A stretch of DNA of 64,000 nucleotides from Alteribacillus iranensis. Lineage in GTDB: Bacteria > Bacillota > Bacilli > Bacillales > Marinococcaceae. The stretch spans positions 689,878 through 753,877 of the forward strand of contig NZ_FONT01000002.1 in the NCBI RefSeq assembly GCF_900113025.1, read 5' to 3'. Every line of letters begins with the position of its first letter. Within the stretch, counting starts at the first letter, position 1. Position numbers and translations under genes: made by a program. Positions 16,214 through 26,229 of this stretch are shown here, piece after piece. The notes beneath the pieces are model-generated. The model saw only the letters and a program-made list of their open reading frames with translations. It had not been told where the DNA came from and made no database searches.

Positions 16214-18295
16214 ATGAATACGGCATTGCGAAAAAAGAAACCTTACCCGAAACGAATTGGAACATGGCGCCTTTTCTTCAGAGCGGTTTTAACGCTAGGC
16301 ATTTTTCTCGCAAGCGGTGCTCTTCTCGTCATGGGAGGCGCGAAGGTACTACCGGCACCCCCTATTGAAGTAAACCAAACGACTGTGTTTTATGGGGCAG
16401 ATCATTCTATTATTGGAGAACACCAGAACGGAAAAAAACGATACTGGAGCGAGCTCGATGAAATCTCTCCTCATTTAATAAATGCCATGATAGCAATTGA
16501 AGATCGTGAATTCTTTGAGCATACAGGCTTTGACTTCCCACGTATAGCTTCTGCACTTGCAGCCAACATTCGGACAGGGACAAAGTCTCAAGGAGCTAGT
16601 ACCATTACTCAGCAGTATGCCAGGAATTTATTCTTATCCCATGAGAAAACGTGGGCGAGAAAGGTAGAAGAAGCGCTCTACGCTCTTCGTCTCGAAGCTC
16701 ATTACGATAAAGAAGACATTCTAGAAGGCTATTTGAACACCATTTATTTTGGACACGGGGCATACGGCATTGAGGCGGCATCGCGCCTGTATTTTGATAA
16801 ACCTGCTAGTGACCTGTCTTTATCAGAAGCGTCTCTATTAGCGGGCGTACCAAAAGGGCCATCCTATTATTCTCCTTTTTCTTATCCGGAACGTGCGCAA
16901 GAAAGACAGAGTCTCATCTTACAGGCGATGGAAACAACGGGAGTGATCACCGAAAATGAAAAGGTGGAAGCGGAAAATGCTCCCCTTCTCCTAGAACGTC
17001 CTGGTCAACTGGCCGATGATCGGATCGGTCCTTATTTTCAAGACGTTATCGAACGCCAGCTTGATGAAAAATATGGCTTGGATCCCGCAGTGATCGAACA
17101 AGGCGGTCTGCATATTTACACAACACTCGACCCGGAGCTTCAAGAAAAAGCAGAGAGATGGGTAAAGCAGGAAATACCGAAGGAGTCGGAATTGCAAGGA
17201 GCGCTAGTCGCTATGGATCCTAACAGCGGAGAAGTAAGAGCCCTTGTTGGTGGTAAAAACTACGAGGAGAGCACCTTCAACCGTGCGACCGAAGCAGCTC
17301 GCCCGCCTGGTTCCGCTTTAAAACCTTTTTTATATTATGCAGCGCTGGAGGATGGATTTACCCCTCTTACGTCCTTTCGCAGTGAGCCGAGCGAATTCGA
17401 AACTGGGGAAAATGGAGAAATCTACTCGCCTGGCAATTACGCAGAATTGTATGCCAACGACTTTATTAACATGGAAGAAGCATTAGCAGTGTCTGATAAC
17501 ATTTTTGCTGTAAAAACCCATTTATATCTTGGGCCAGAAGCATTGGTGGAGACAACAGAGCGAGCAGGTATCACCTCTGACTTTTCTCCGATCCCTTCCC
17601 TGGCACTGGGTACGCAAAATGTCCGTATTCTTGATTTAACTGCCGGTTACAGCGCAATCGCGAACGGCGGCTATCAAGTCGAGCCCCGATTTATTCAAAA
17701 AATAACAGATGCGGAAGGAAACGTTTTAGTAGAAACGGAACAAGAGAAAAAGCAAGTATTTGATGCCAAAAAAACATATGTCCTGACGAACATGATGCAA
17801 CGCGTGTTTGACACCTCTCTGAATAGTTATACTTCCGCTACTGGTCACTCGATCGCTCATTTAGTCAACCGTCCTCTCGCTGGGAAAAGCGGATCAACGA
17901 CATATGACAGCTGGATGGCTGGATTTGCCCCGCAGCTTGTCACCGGGGTTTGGGTGGGATACGACGATAACCGGGAACTCAACCATGCCCAGGAAGGACA
18001 AATTTCAAAACGAATCTGGGCTAACTTTATGAGAGAAGGTCTGTCAGAAGAGTTAAAACTTGCTTTTCCTCCGCCTGAAGGGGTTGTAAAGGTAGAGATA
18101 GATCCGGAGACAGGATTCTTAGCTTCTGAAGAATGCGGCCCCGCCCGCACCGTCGCCTTTGAGAAAGGAACAGAACCTCGCCGCTCCTGTTCGGGAAAAA
18201 TGAATGAAGAAAAAGCGGAAGAAAATAACAAAGAAGAAGAACTAGAGAAAAAAGAAGAAAGATTTTTTGACCGTTTAAAAAAATGGCTGGAATAA
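16214..18295 (+). CDS. pbpG: Class A penicillin-binding protein (PBP2d-like)
   Basis: Bifunctional peptidoglycan synthase of 693 residues. It has a short cytoplasmic tail, one membrane anchor near residues 23-45, a transglycosylase domain (EDREFFEHTGFD, then GASTITQQYARNL), and a transpeptidase domain with PGSALKPF (SxxK), SDN, and KSGST in place of the commoner KTG. A charged Glu/Lys-rich tail ends it. Length and gene order (ywhD, ywgA, ywfO next) match B. subtilis pbpG (ywhE), a forespore gene for spore peptidoglycan. A strong GGAGGGG ribosome site precedes the ATG. Confidence 0.88.
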   Translation: MNTALRKKKPYPKRIGTWRLFFRAVLTLGIFLASGALLVMGGAKVLPAPPIEVNQTTVFYGADHSIIGEHQNGKKRYWSELDEISPHLINAMIAIEDREFFEHTGFDFPRIASALAANIRTGTKSQGASTITQQYARNLFLSHEKTWARKVEEALYALRLEAHYDKEDILEGYLNTIYFGHGAYGIEAASRLYFDKPASDLSLSEASLLAGVPKGPSYYSPFSYPERAQERQSLILQAMETTGVITENEKVEAENAPLLLERPGQLADDRIGPYFQDVIERQLDEKYGLDPAVIEQGGLHIYTTLDPELQEKAERWVKQEIPKESELQGALVAMDPNSGEVRALVGGKNYEESTFNRATEAARPPGSALKPFLYYAALEDGFTPLTSFRSEPSEFETGENGEIYSPGNYAELYANDFINMEEALAVSDNIFAVKTHLYLGPEALVETTERAGITSDFSPIPSLALGTQNVRILDLTAGYSAIANGGYQVEPRFIQKITDAEGNVLVETEQEKKQVFDAKKTYVLTNMMQRVFDTSLNSYTSATGHSIAHLVNRPLAGKSGSTTYDSWMAGFAPQLVTGVWVGYDDNRELNHAQEGQISKRIWANFMREGLSEELKLAFPPPEGVVKVEIDPETGFLASEECGPARTVAFEKGTEPRRSCSGKMNEEKAEENNKEEELEKKEERFFDRLKKWLE

Positions 18296-18296
18296 A

Positions 18297-18420
18297 GAAA
18301 AGCGGAGGCGTCCCGATCAGCCACGACAGGTTCTGGAGGGCCAGCAAAGAAAGCCGATTTTTGCTTTCTTTGAATGGACCGAAGAAACCCCGAGTGGCTG
18401 GACGCCGCAGCTAGACAATA
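18297..18420 (+). repeat. Dispersed repeat module D, copy 1
   Basis: Contains CGACAGGTTCTGGAGGGCC, CAAAGAAAGCCGATTTTTGC, GAAGAAACCCCGAGTGGCTG and GCAGCTAGACAAT. Followed directly by a second copy. Confidence 0.85.
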
Positions 18421-18545
18421 TAGAAAAGCGAAAGCGCCCTGCTCAGACGCGACAGGTTCTGGAGGGCCAGCAAAGAAAGCCGATTTTTGCTTTCATTGTC
18501 TGCACCGAAGAAACCCAGAGCGTCTGGGCGCTGAAGCTAGACAAT
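18421..18545 (+). repeat. Dispersed repeat module D, copy 2
   Basis: Same order of blocks as copy 1, with changes in the second half (GAAACCCAGAGCGTCTGGGC) that keep the ends complementary. Confidence 0.85.
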
Positions 18546-18848
18546 AAGAAAAGCGAAGGCGAGTAAGGATGTTCGACTAAAGAAAAAGGAACTTCTACTA
18601 AAATCGCCCACATCGTGTGGGCAACGTAGAAGCCACCGCCTCCTGCGGAAGTTCCTGTGACAACGTCGAACTGACCCACGTCCTGTGGGCCCGCGACAGG
18701 TTCTGGAGGGGCAGCAAAGAAAGCCGATTTTTGCTTTCTTTGAATGGACCAGATGGAAGATCGGCTAAAGCCGTCTCGTCCTGAGACAACGCCGATCTGA
18801 CCCACATCGTGTGGGCCTCCCGAGTGGCTGGGCGCTGAAGCTAGACAA
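18546..18848 (+). repeat. Module D copy 3 with two nested hairpin insertions
   Basis: The D module is interrupted by a B hairpin element at 18571-18689 and by a second insertion at about 18749-18817 ending in a GTGTGGG hairpin. B has nested stems: GTTCGAC/GTCGAAC, GGAACTTC/GAAGTTCC, CTTCTAC/GTAGAAG and GCCCACA/TGTGGGC. Confidence 0.8.
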
Positions 18849-19146
18849 TAAAGAAAAGCGAAAGCGCCTGCTTATCGGCGACTAGCGCTGGAGAAGGTTG
18901 TTCGACTAATGAAAAAGGAACTTCTACTAAAATCGCCCACATCATGTGGGCAACGTAGAAGCCACCGCCTCCTGCGGAAGTTCCTGTGACAACGTCGAAC
19001 TGGCTTGCACAGGATGTGCTGACTTTTGCGTTGCAAACAGTACCGTTTGCGCTTTTAGCAAAAGAACATTCACCTGTGGGCCTGAGGAGGCCGTGCCGCC
19101 GCAGAGAGGGTTGAAGCGACCTCGAGTAGCTGGACGCCGCAGCTAA
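18849..19146 (+). repeat. Module P interrupted by a B hairpin and a covarying hairpin
   Basis: P starts at GAAAAGCGAAAGCGCC, is broken after AGCGCTGGAGAAGG, and resumes at CTGAGGAGGCCGTGCCGCC (about 19081). Inside are B (18900-19000) and the hairpin CTTTTGC/GCAAAAG around GCAAAC/GTTTGC (19023-19064). The pbpG-ywhD gap (18296-19341) is almost wholly repeat. Confidence 0.8.
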
Positions 19147-19184
19147 ACACAGACCGCTAACCATTGATACTTTCCTTCCTATCG

Positions 19185-19233
19185 AAAAAACCAAAACGCG
19201 CAAGAGGCTGGATCGGCTCTCTTGCACGTTTTG
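19185..19233 (-). terminator. Terminator of ywhD
   Basis: Minus-strand stem CCAAAACGTGCAAGAG with CTCTTGCGCGTTTTGG followed by TTTTTT, about 110 bp after the ywhD stop. Confidence 0.8.
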
Positions 19234-19341
19234 GTGTCCTAGTTATGTGTAGTGCATGTGTGTGTAATTATAGTTTATTGATATTTTATGAAAAGAACAA
19301 TATGTGGAAGTAATGTTCAAAAATCGTTCACACAACGTTTG

Positions 19342-19881
19342 TTATTTCACAGTCAGTGCTTGGTGCAATTCTTCCGTTGAATGATTCCACATGTCTTCAT
19401 TAAACCCTTTTAGAAAAGCTGCGAGTATTTTCTTCGAGTGATCATCCATATGATCGACGACGACCCGCCCTTTTAAAGACTTATCCATATTGTTCACGTG
19501 CTCTGGCATGCTCTTGTACCCATTTTTAATACGTTTGTCTTCTCTTTCTACGAGAAATTCACAAGCTCCCACCCCACCGTAATGAGGCTTCCCTTCTTTT
19601 TGTTGAACAGTAACCCATACAATCCAGTACTTCCTGCTGTCCGGCAGTTCGTCGCGACTCTCTAATATACGAACCCGTTTTTCAATGGCGGAGCGGGCAT
19701 GCAAGGCTCCCATATCTATGAAAGCATCGTCCCCTTCCGGATCTACAATAACGGGAGTTACGTTATCTAAGCTTAAAGCGCCGACACCATAACCACCATG
19801 ACCGTCGGTGGAATCACCACTTAATATATTAAATCGACTGCGCTTGATTTCTTCATTTTTTTTCGCTGCATCCTTATCCAT
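19342..19881 (-). CDS. ywhD: YwhD family protein
   Basis: Protein of 179 residues matching the YwhD family, with the hallmark DSTDGHGGYGVGALSLDNV and DMGALHARSAIEKR segments. Function unknown; soluble, with no catalytic motif that can be named. The ribosome site is AAAGGGGCGAG. It sits next to ywgA, ywfO and convergent pbpG, an order close to B. subtilis, which supports the name. Confidence 0.88.
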   Translation of the reverse strand: MDKDAAKKNEEIKRSRFNILSGDSTDGHGGYGVGALSLDNVTPVIVDPEGDDAFIDMGALHARSAIEKRVRILESRDELPDSRKYWIVWVTVQQKEGKPHYGGVGACEFLVEREDKRIKNGYKSMPEHVNNMDKSLKGRVVVDHMDDHSKKILAAFLKGFNEDMWNHSTEELHQALTVK

Positions 19882-19926
19882 CTATCTCGCCCCTTTGATT
19901 GAAGATTCTCTTTCTATCATACTTCC

Positions 19927-20436
19927 TTAAGAGAGATGATTCAAAGATTCGATAAACTCCCATGCCTCTTGGATATCTTGCTCCGTGTAATTCTGGCTTT
20001 TCTTAAGGGTAAACACTTTCTCTTTTACCTCTGGTTTTGGCAGTTCATCAAAGTAAAGCATCGTTGATACAAGTTCAAGAAATTTAGAGCTGTGTCCATT
20101 CAGCTGATGAACGATGGTGCTCGCTTGTTCACGAGGCCAGGTCAAGGGAAATTTTTCTATAAAGGATTCCCCATTTTTTGTGATTTTATAACGGTATTGA
20201 GAATACCCCGCTTTCTTTTCCTTCGTTTCAGTCACAAAGCCTAAGCTGCACAGCTCTTCTACACGCAACGTCAATTCTTCAGAATAAGGACCATACACGT
20301 GGAAAGTATATTTTTCCTGTAACGGTAACTTCATTTTTTTCCCGATGTATACAATTTTTTGCAGTTTCTTCCTGCCAACAATTTCTCCGGCATCTTTCAA
20401 CAACGCAATAATTTTAGCATGTTCCGGCAGCACCAT
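19927..20436 (-). CDS. ywgA: YwgA family protein
   Basis: Protein of about 169 residues of the YwgA family, starting MVLPEHAKIIALLKDAGEIV. The segments GRKKLQKIVYI and FHVYGPYSEEL and a winged-helix-like middle are visible. A DNA- or protein-binding role is possible from the fold, but no function is established. The ATG at 20436 is chosen because GAAGGAGG precedes it. It is the middle gene of the ywfO-ywgA-ywhD run on the minus strand. Confidence 0.85.
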   Translation of the reverse strand: MVLPEHAKIIALLKDAGEIVGRKKLQKIVYIGKKMKLPLQEKYTFHVYGPYSEELTLRVEELCSLGFVTETKEKKAGYSQYRYKITKNGESFIEKFPLTWPREQASTIVHQLNGHSSKFLELVSTMLYFDELPKPEVKEKVFTLKKSQNYTEQDIQEAWEFIESLNHLS

Positions 20437-20510
20437 TGTAGCCTCCTTCAACCCGGCTTCCCCATTTTCACCTGATCTATGTAGTGAGTTCTTTTACTTT
20501 ACTTTTCTGT

Positions 20511-21830
20511 TTAAAGGCCTGGTTCTCTTTTCCCTGGATGAGCTTGAAGTATGTCTTTAATTTGCTGTTTTTCTCTTTCGTGTCCTGGTGTATCGAGCCA
20601 TTCCGCTGGATAATACAATTTGTGATCGGTTCGCTTTTTTCCTGAGATCGCTTCTACAATATCGGATTCCCTCGATAACTCTCTAAGTTTCCGGTCCGGC
20701 ATGAGCAAGTGAATCGGAATCCGCTCCTCTTCTTCTCCAGGCCGATAAAAGTCATACGGCAAATCGGACGATGAGTCAATCACAAGATAATAGTCTGGAT
20801 GAATCCCTACCTCCAAAAATAACTCCTGAAGTTTCATCCAATCATTCATAACAAAGTCTTGGTCGAACTCTACATATTTAAATAAACGACGGTTCATAAA
20901 GCGGGTACATAAGTCCCGTAAAATCGGATCTTCCTCTTCGGTCCAGCAATGGAAATAAAACATCACTACGGACTCATCAAGCTTTAAGTATTCAGACAAG
21001 GGCAAGTTATCCTCAAAAAAACCTTCAAAATGATGTGGAAACTGTTTGAACGAATACCCTTCGAGACGAAGCATTTTCACCCGCTGTAATATTTTACTTA
21101 AAATTACTTCCGCACTCCGAGTCACCGGATGAAAGTACACTTGCCAATACATTTGATAGCGACTCATAATGTAGTCTTCCACGGCGTGCATACCCGTGTA
21201 TTTGATCACTGCTTGTTCTTCGGTGGGACGCATGACACGTAAAATACGCTCCATATCAAAGTGGCCGTAGCTGACTCCTGTGTAAAATGCGTCCCGCTGC
21301 AAGTAATCCATCCGGTCCGCGTCAATTTGACTCGAAATCAGACTGACTACTAATTTATTAGGGTACGTTTTCTCGATCACATCCGCTACTTTCTGAGGAA
21401 AGTCCTCCCCCATCCGGCGAAGAACGTGATTCACTTCTGTGTCACTGACAATAATTTTGCGCGTCCACCACTCATGATCGGTATCAAAGACTTTTTCAAA
21501 CGAATGAGAAAAAGGCCCGTGTCCAATATCATGAAGCAAAGCTGCACTCAGACAGAGTAAACGTTCATCATCTGACCAATGAGGCCGCCCTTCAAACACG
21601 TCGATAATACGTCTCATAATCTCGTATACACCGAGAGAATGGTTAAAACGAGTATGCTCGGCTCCATGAAAGGTTAAGAACGTCGTACCAAGCTGGCGTA
21701 TCCGGCGCAACCGCTGAAATTCTTTTGTCCCAATTAAATCCCAAATTAACTCATCTCTTACGTGAATATATCGATGAACCGGATCTTTAAAGACTTTTTC
21801 TTCCTCCAGCTTGCGATTCCCTGTAACCAT
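20511..21830 (-). CDS. ywfO: HD-domain nucleotide hydrolase (YwfO)
   Basis: HD-superfamily phosphohydrolase of about 439 residues, the usual YwfO length. Metal ligands are visible as HTRFNHSLGVY, the HD pair in LLHDIGHGPFSH, and the distal QIDADRMDYLQRD. YwfO relatives hydrolyse (d)NTPs. The ATG at 21830 begins MVTGNRKLEEEKVFKDPVHR; upstream frame without homology was trimmed. First gene of the ywfO-ywgA-ywhD series. Confidence 0.88.
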   Translation of the reverse strand: MVTGNRKLEEEKVFKDPVHRYIHVRDELIWDLIGTKEFQRLRRIRQLGTTFLTFHGAEHTRFNHSLGVYEIMRRIIDVFEGRPHWSDDERLLCLSAALLHDIGHGPFSHSFEKVFDTDHEWWTRKIIVSDTEVNHVLRRMGEDFPQKVADVIEKTYPNKLVVSLISSQIDADRMDYLQRDAFYTGVSYGHFDMERILRVMRPTEEQAVIKYTGMHAVEDYIMSRYQMYWQVYFHPVTRSAEVILSKILQRVKMLRLEGYSFKQFPHHFEGFFEDNLPLSEYLKLDESVVMFYFHCWTEEEDPILRDLCTRFMNRRLFKYVEFDQDFVMNDWMKLQELFLEVGIHPDYYLVIDSSSDLPYDFYRPGEEEERIPIHLLMPDRKLRELSRESDIVEAISGKKRTDHKLYYPAEWLDTPGHEREKQQIKDILQAHPGKREPGL

Positions 21831-22063
21831 GCAGCCATCCGCTCCCTCTTTCATACTGTGTATCATTATACCAATGTCACTCCCGATGCAAAACAGGGAA
21901 GTGGTTCTGTTTTTTTTGTTCCCGCCGACAGCAGCCTGTAATACCAATTAGTCCTTGTGGAAACAAAATTAACCAAACTTTTACATCGTTCCTATACCTT
22001 CTTAATATCCAAACGAGATAATAAAACAGTCTAAAAGATCTATGACATTTGGAGGGTTTTGTG

Positions 22064-23827
22064 ATGAATTGGATAAAAACAGTGTATTCTCGACTGTTCC
22101 CCATTCTTAAAAAAAGAAAGAACAAGCCAAAATCATTGGAAAAAATAGAAAAACACCCGTTGCATCGATTGTCTTTGCGGGCTCGTTTTCTGCTTTCTAT
22201 TTTATCGGTTGTAGTGCTATCCACAGGAACGATCGGTTACTTCAGTTATTCCATCGCCGAAGACATGCTCTTGCAAGCGAATGAGGACCGTTTAAAAAGA
22301 GAAGTGCAAATTAGCAAAGAAAGAGCCGAATATTTAAAGCTTTCTTATGTAAATGACCTCGAACAATTTGAAAAGCAAATAAATTACGGCATGCGTGCGC
22401 AAGCGGCAGAACTAACGAGCGATGGCCTTCACGCCAATTTTTTCCGTGTTGATGAGGATGCAGCCATTCGCCCTTTTGCTGTTAGTCAATCTGCCGAACT
22501 GCCTTTACATAAAGAAGAAATAGAGGACATCTTAGACAAAGAGAGTGGTTCTGTTTACAAAGTCGTTGACGGAAAAGAACTCCATCTTGTCTTTGACTAC
22601 GTTCAAGATTTGCGAGAAACCATTATACTAGCCGTACCTACTGAGGGCTACATGGGAGGGATCTACGAGCTTCGGTCCATCCTGTTCACATTCGTGACGG
22701 GGAGCATTATCATCGCAGCCATTATTATTATTCTTACGATTCAATCCCTGATACGTCCGCTAGCCCAGTTAAAAGACATCATGGGTCAAGTACAGGAAGG
22801 AAACGTGAGCGAGGAAGCGTCTTATCAATCGACAGCGCCAGAAATTGTTTCCTTGACGAAAAGCTTTAATCATATGATGCATTCCATGAGGAATTTACTT
22901 CTGGAGGTACAGCAAACCGTGGATCAATTGGCTGGCTCTGCAAACCATTTATCCACTTCCTCTGCGACGATTCACGAGAACACGGACGAACTCTCTCACG
23001 CCATCCAAGTCGTAAACGAAGGTGCCGAGCAAACAGCGATTCGTTCCGAGAACAATTCGTCATCTTTTCACGAGATGAAAGTCCAAATTTCGAACACGAT
23101 GGAGCATGTCACTCAGCTAGATCAGGGCGCGACGGATATGAATCAACAAGCCCAAGTCGGAGAAAAAGAAATAAAGAAACTAATGAATTCAATGAAAGCG
23201 CTGAGCGCCTCTATTTCTTCATTAACTACTCCGATTCAACATGCCAAAGATCAGTCCGAGCAGATTACAGGGGTAGTGGAAATGATCCAAAATATTTCCG
23301 AACAAACGAAACTTCTGGCCCTCAACGCGTCCATCGAAGCCGCACGCGCCGGCCAAGCCGGAAGCGGCTTTGCGGTAGTAGCACAGGAGGTAAAAAAGTT
23401 AGCGGAGGAAACGACGAAAGCTACTGATCGCATTCAAACACCTATTCAAAAAATGAAATCGATTAATGAGAATGTATCTGCAGAATTTAATCATATTGTT
23501 CAATCGTTGGGACAACACATTCATGCGGCCGATTCATCTAAGAGTGCTTTCAACCATTTGATCGATAATGTGGACGCGACGATGATAAGGTTAGAGAAAA
23601 TGAAAACATCTCTATCCCATTTAGAAGCGCTCACTCCAAAAATAGAAGAAACAGCAGCCTCGTCTCTCAGCGTGTCGCAGGAAACATTAGCGAGCACTTC
23701 TCAAATGACTGCCTTGTCTTCGAAACAATTGACGCTCATCCAAAACAACCAAACGATTGCAACGTCCTTAGAGGAAACAGCCAATCATTTGAAACATTGT
23801 AGCGAGCAATTCCGATTGTCCCATTAG
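22064..23827 (+). CDS. Methyl-accepting chemotaxis protein
   Basis: Transmembrane chemoreceptor of about 588 residues. A basic cytoplasmic start is followed by TM1 near residues 45-65, an extracellular sensor of about 140 residues, TM2 near 210-230, a HAMP domain ([16 protein letters not shown]) and a long coiled-coil signalling domain. The conserved tip is [18 protein letters not shown] with [15 protein letters not shown]. It relays ligand signals to CheA/CheW. The ligand is unknown. GGAGGG precedes the ATG; no SigD promoter is evident. It is convergent with the symporter gene. Confidence 0.92.
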   Translation: MNWIKTVYSRLFPILKKRKNKPKSLEKIEKHPLHRLSLRARFLLSILSVVVLSTGTIGYFSYSIAEDMLLQANEDRLKREVQISKERAEYLKLSYVNDLEQFEKQINYGMRAQAAELTSDGLHANFFRVDEDAAIRPFAVSQSAELPLHKEEIEDILDKESGSVYKVVDGKELHLVFDYVQDLRETIILAVPTEGYMGGIYELRSILFTFVTGSIIIAAIIIILTIQSLIRPLAQLKDIMGQVQEGNVSEEASYQSTAPEIVSLTKSFNHMMHSMRNLLLEVQQTVDQLAGSANHLSTSSATIHENTDELSHAIQVVNEGAEQTAIRSENNSSSFHEMKVQISNTMEHVTQLDQGATDMNQQAQVGEKEIKKLMNSMKALSASISSLTTPIQHAKDQSEQITGVVEMIQNISEQTKLLALNASIEAARAGQAGSGFAVVAQEVKKLAEETTKATDRIQTPIQKMKSINENVSAEFNHIVQSLGQHIHAADSSKSAFNHLIDNVDATMIRLEKMKTSLSHLEALTPKIEETAASSLSVSQETLASTSQMTALSSKQLTLIQNNQTIATSLEETANHLKHCSEQFRLSH

Positions 23828-23849
23828 GTTTTCTTAGGGTAGGTTCAGC

Positions 23850-23902
23850 AAAAAAGGGCTGTTCAACAGTCATGGTGCATGACTTTTTGACACAGCCCTT
23901 TT
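23850..23902. terminator. Bidirectional terminator between the chemoreceptor and symporter genes
   Basis: AAAAGGGCTGT and ACAGCCCTTTT enclose a second small hairpin AGTCATG/CATGACT. T/A tracts lie on both sides. Confidence 0.85.
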
Positions 23903-23904
23903 CC

Positions 23905-25134
23905 CTACGCTTGTTGTTCTCTTTGTTTTTTTCTTTCTGAACGATCAATAATGAAAGCACACGTGGCATCTCCTGTAATATTGAGAGACGTACGGAGCAT
24001 ATCCAAAATACGGTCGACTCCCAAAATTAAAGCAATTCCTTCTACTGGTAAGCCCACTTGCTGCAATACCATGGTAAGCATAATAAGGCCGACACCTGGA
24101 ACACCGGCGGTTCCGATACTTGCGAGCGTCGCCGTAAGAACGACCATAACCAGCTGGGAAAAAGCTAGATCTACCCCGTAAACTTGCGCGATAAACATGG
24201 TAGCCACCGCTTGCATAATCGCTGTCCCGTCCATATTGATCGTAGCCCCAAGCGGCTGGACAAAACTGCTGACCGGCTTACTGATTCCGAGCCGTTCTTG
24301 AGCGGTTTTCATGGAGATAGGCAAGGTACCGCTCGAACTTGACGTACTAAACCCTACCGTCATCGCTGGGAAGAAATTTTTGAAGAAATGATAAGGACTG
24401 GCCTTCCCGATAAATTTGATGGCAAAACTATAAGTAAGAGCGGCATGCAGCAACAGCCCACTAATGATGGTCAGCATATACATCAACATTTGCCCTAACC
24501 CTTGTATTCCGGCGTCTCCCACCGCGGAAGCAATCAATGCAAATGCACCATAAGGAGCCGTATACATGACAACATTTACAAGGAACATCATGACTTCGTT
24601 GCCTTGCTCTAATAACTTTTGTAAGCCTTCTGTCTTCTCATGGAGCTTGGCAAGAGCAATACCAAAAAACAAAGCCACAGCAATTATTTGGAGCATTTCT
24701 GCTTCCGCCAGTGCATTCACTGGATTGTCAGGAATAATATTCAACAACGTATCCATAATCGGCGGAGCTTCTTCTGGCTGGTATTCTGCTTCTTCTGTAT
24801 TGAATATCCCTTCTTGTCCTGGCTGTATGAAGTAAGCGAGACTAAGTCCGATCACTAGCGCTATCATCGTAGTGACAATATAAAATACAATCGTCTTTCC
24901 ACCGATACGTCCCATCTGAGCCGGGTCTTTTAAGTTTGCTGTTCCCAGTGCAATGGAAATAAAAACGATTGGAACAACGAGCATTTGAATTAGATTTAAA
25001 AATATTTGGCCAACGGGTCCAAGGAGATAAGTATCTAACACACGAAACAACGAACTCGGAACAAAATTTAAAATAAGACCTACGATAACACCGAGTACTA
25101 ATGCAATCAGTATTTTTTTCGTTAAGTTCTCCAT
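23905..25134 (-). CDS. Dicarboxylate/amino acid:cation symporter (GltP/DctA type)
   Basis: Sodium- or proton-coupled symporter of about 409 residues (SDF family). Diagnostic segments are the serine-rich hairpin FSTSSSSGTLPIS, the NMDGTAIMQAVATMFIAQ helix, and AGVPGVGLIMLTMVLQQVGL with GVDRILDMLRTSLNITGD. These bind the substrate carboxylate and cations. Glutamate/aspartate or C4-dicarboxylates are the likely cargo; the exact one is not resolved. The ATG at 25134 gives the standard family N-terminus after a GGAG site. Confidence 0.9.
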   Translation of the reverse strand: MENLTKKILIALVLGVIVGLILNFVPSSLFRVLDTYLLGPVGQIFLNLIQMLVVPIVFISIALGTANLKDPAQMGRIGGKTIVFYIVTTMIALVIGLSLAYFIQPGQEGIFNTEEAEYQPEEAPPIMDTLLNIIPDNPVNALAEAEMLQIIAVALFFGIALAKLHEKTEGLQKLLEQGNEVMMFLVNVVMYTAPYGAFALIASAVGDAGIQGLGQMLMYMLTIISGLLLHAALTYSFAIKFIGKASPYHFFKNFFPAMTVGFSTSSSSGTLPISMKTAQERLGISKPVSSFVQPLGATINMDGTAIMQAVATMFIAQVYGVDLAFSQLVMVVLTATLASIGTAGVPGVGLIMLTMVLQQVGLPVEGIALILGVDRILDMLRTSLNITGDATCAFIIDRSERKKQREQQA

Positions 25135-25273
25135 TTCATTGCCAGGCTCCTTTCTACATCGCTTAGTCATTTCTTTCCCTTTTTAGATAGCAACTAACCC
25201 ATGAACCGACCTCCTTATTTTAGACTCTATAATTTCATGCTATAATTTGAACAGATTGAGAGAGAACGGAGTA

Positions 25274-26122
25274 ATGAAAATGAACGTCACACAAATGTTT
25301 CACAATAAGAAATGGCGCTGGGTCGATCATTCCAGTTCAGGCCTGCAATTTCACCCGCTTCAATCCTTCGCTTTAGATGACACCTTCTGCACCTCGACGG
25401 GGAACCTCTCGTCCGTACCAGTCATGCGGGCATGGGTGCATGCGCCTACAGTCATGCTTGGCATTCAAGACAGCCGACTGCCTTATATCAAGGATGCCAT
25501 TCCCTTCTTGGAACAAGAGGGTTATCAAGTACTCGTGAGAAACTCAGGCGGCCTTGCTGTTATTCTAGATGAAGGCGTTTTCAATTTATCACTGATTTTT
25601 AAAGAAGACAAGACGTTTTCGATTCATCAAGGCTATGATTTGATGTGGGAATTGATCCGACTTGTATTTGCAGATTCACCAGGGCTGATAGAAGCCTATG
25701 AAATAGAGGGCTCCTACTGTCCGGGCAGTTACGATCTGAGTATAAATGGAAAAAAATTCGCCGGGATTTCCCAACGGCGTATCCGCGGGGGCGCAGCTGT
25801 CCAGATCTATTTAGCTGTCACAGGAAGCGGCTCTGAACGTGCCGCTGTGTTACGAGAGTTTTATGAGCGCGCTTCCCGTGGCGAAAAGGCGAAGTATGAA
25901 TGGCCTCGTATTCAACCTGATGTAATGGCTTCCCTTTCAGAAATCTACGGAAGAAACATCCGTATTCAAGACGTACTTTACCGTCTTCTTACTACGTGTC
26001 AAGACCAAGGAGCCATCTTGCAAACTTCTTCTCTCACGGAAGAAGAATGGAAAAGGTTTGATTACAATTATCAGCGCGTGATGGAACGCAACAACAAAGC
26101 CCTTGACATCTCGCTATCTTAA
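25274..26122 (+). CDS. lipL: Octanoyl-[GcvH]:protein N-octanoyltransferase
   Basis: Amidotransferase that moves octanoyl groups from GcvH to E2 lipoyl domains during lipoate synthesis in Bacillus. The protein of about 283 residues has the catalytic cysteine in GSYCPGSYDLSI (Cys149), the RNSGGLAV segment and the lysine in GKKFAGISQRR. Length and motif match B. subtilis LipL (YwfL). Its neighbour is hemQ (ywfI), as in the B. subtilis ywf region, though the intervening pta is missing here. GAACGGAG precedes the ATG. Confidence 0.92.
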   Translation: MKMNVTQMFHNKKWRWVDHSSSGLQFHPLQSFALDDTFCTSTGNLSSVPVMRAWVHAPTVMLGIQDSRLPYIKDAIPFLEQEGYQVLVRNSGGLAVILDEGVFNLSLIFKEDKTFSIHQGYDLMWELIRLVFADSPGLIEAYEIEGSYCPGSYDLSINGKKFAGISQRRIRGGAAVQIYLAVTGSGSERAAVLREFYERASRGEKAKYEWPRIQPDVMASLSEIYGRNIRIQDVLYRLLTTCQDQGAILQTSSLTEEEWKRFDYNYQRVMERNNKALDISLS

Positions 26123-26229
26123 GTTTCTTGTGAGAATGATATCCTATATTCCTACCCTTGGCTCTTGCTTTCTTCTCTGTTAGAAGATGTGGTATAGTGA
26201 ACGCAAAGCCATTTGAGGAGTGATACATA

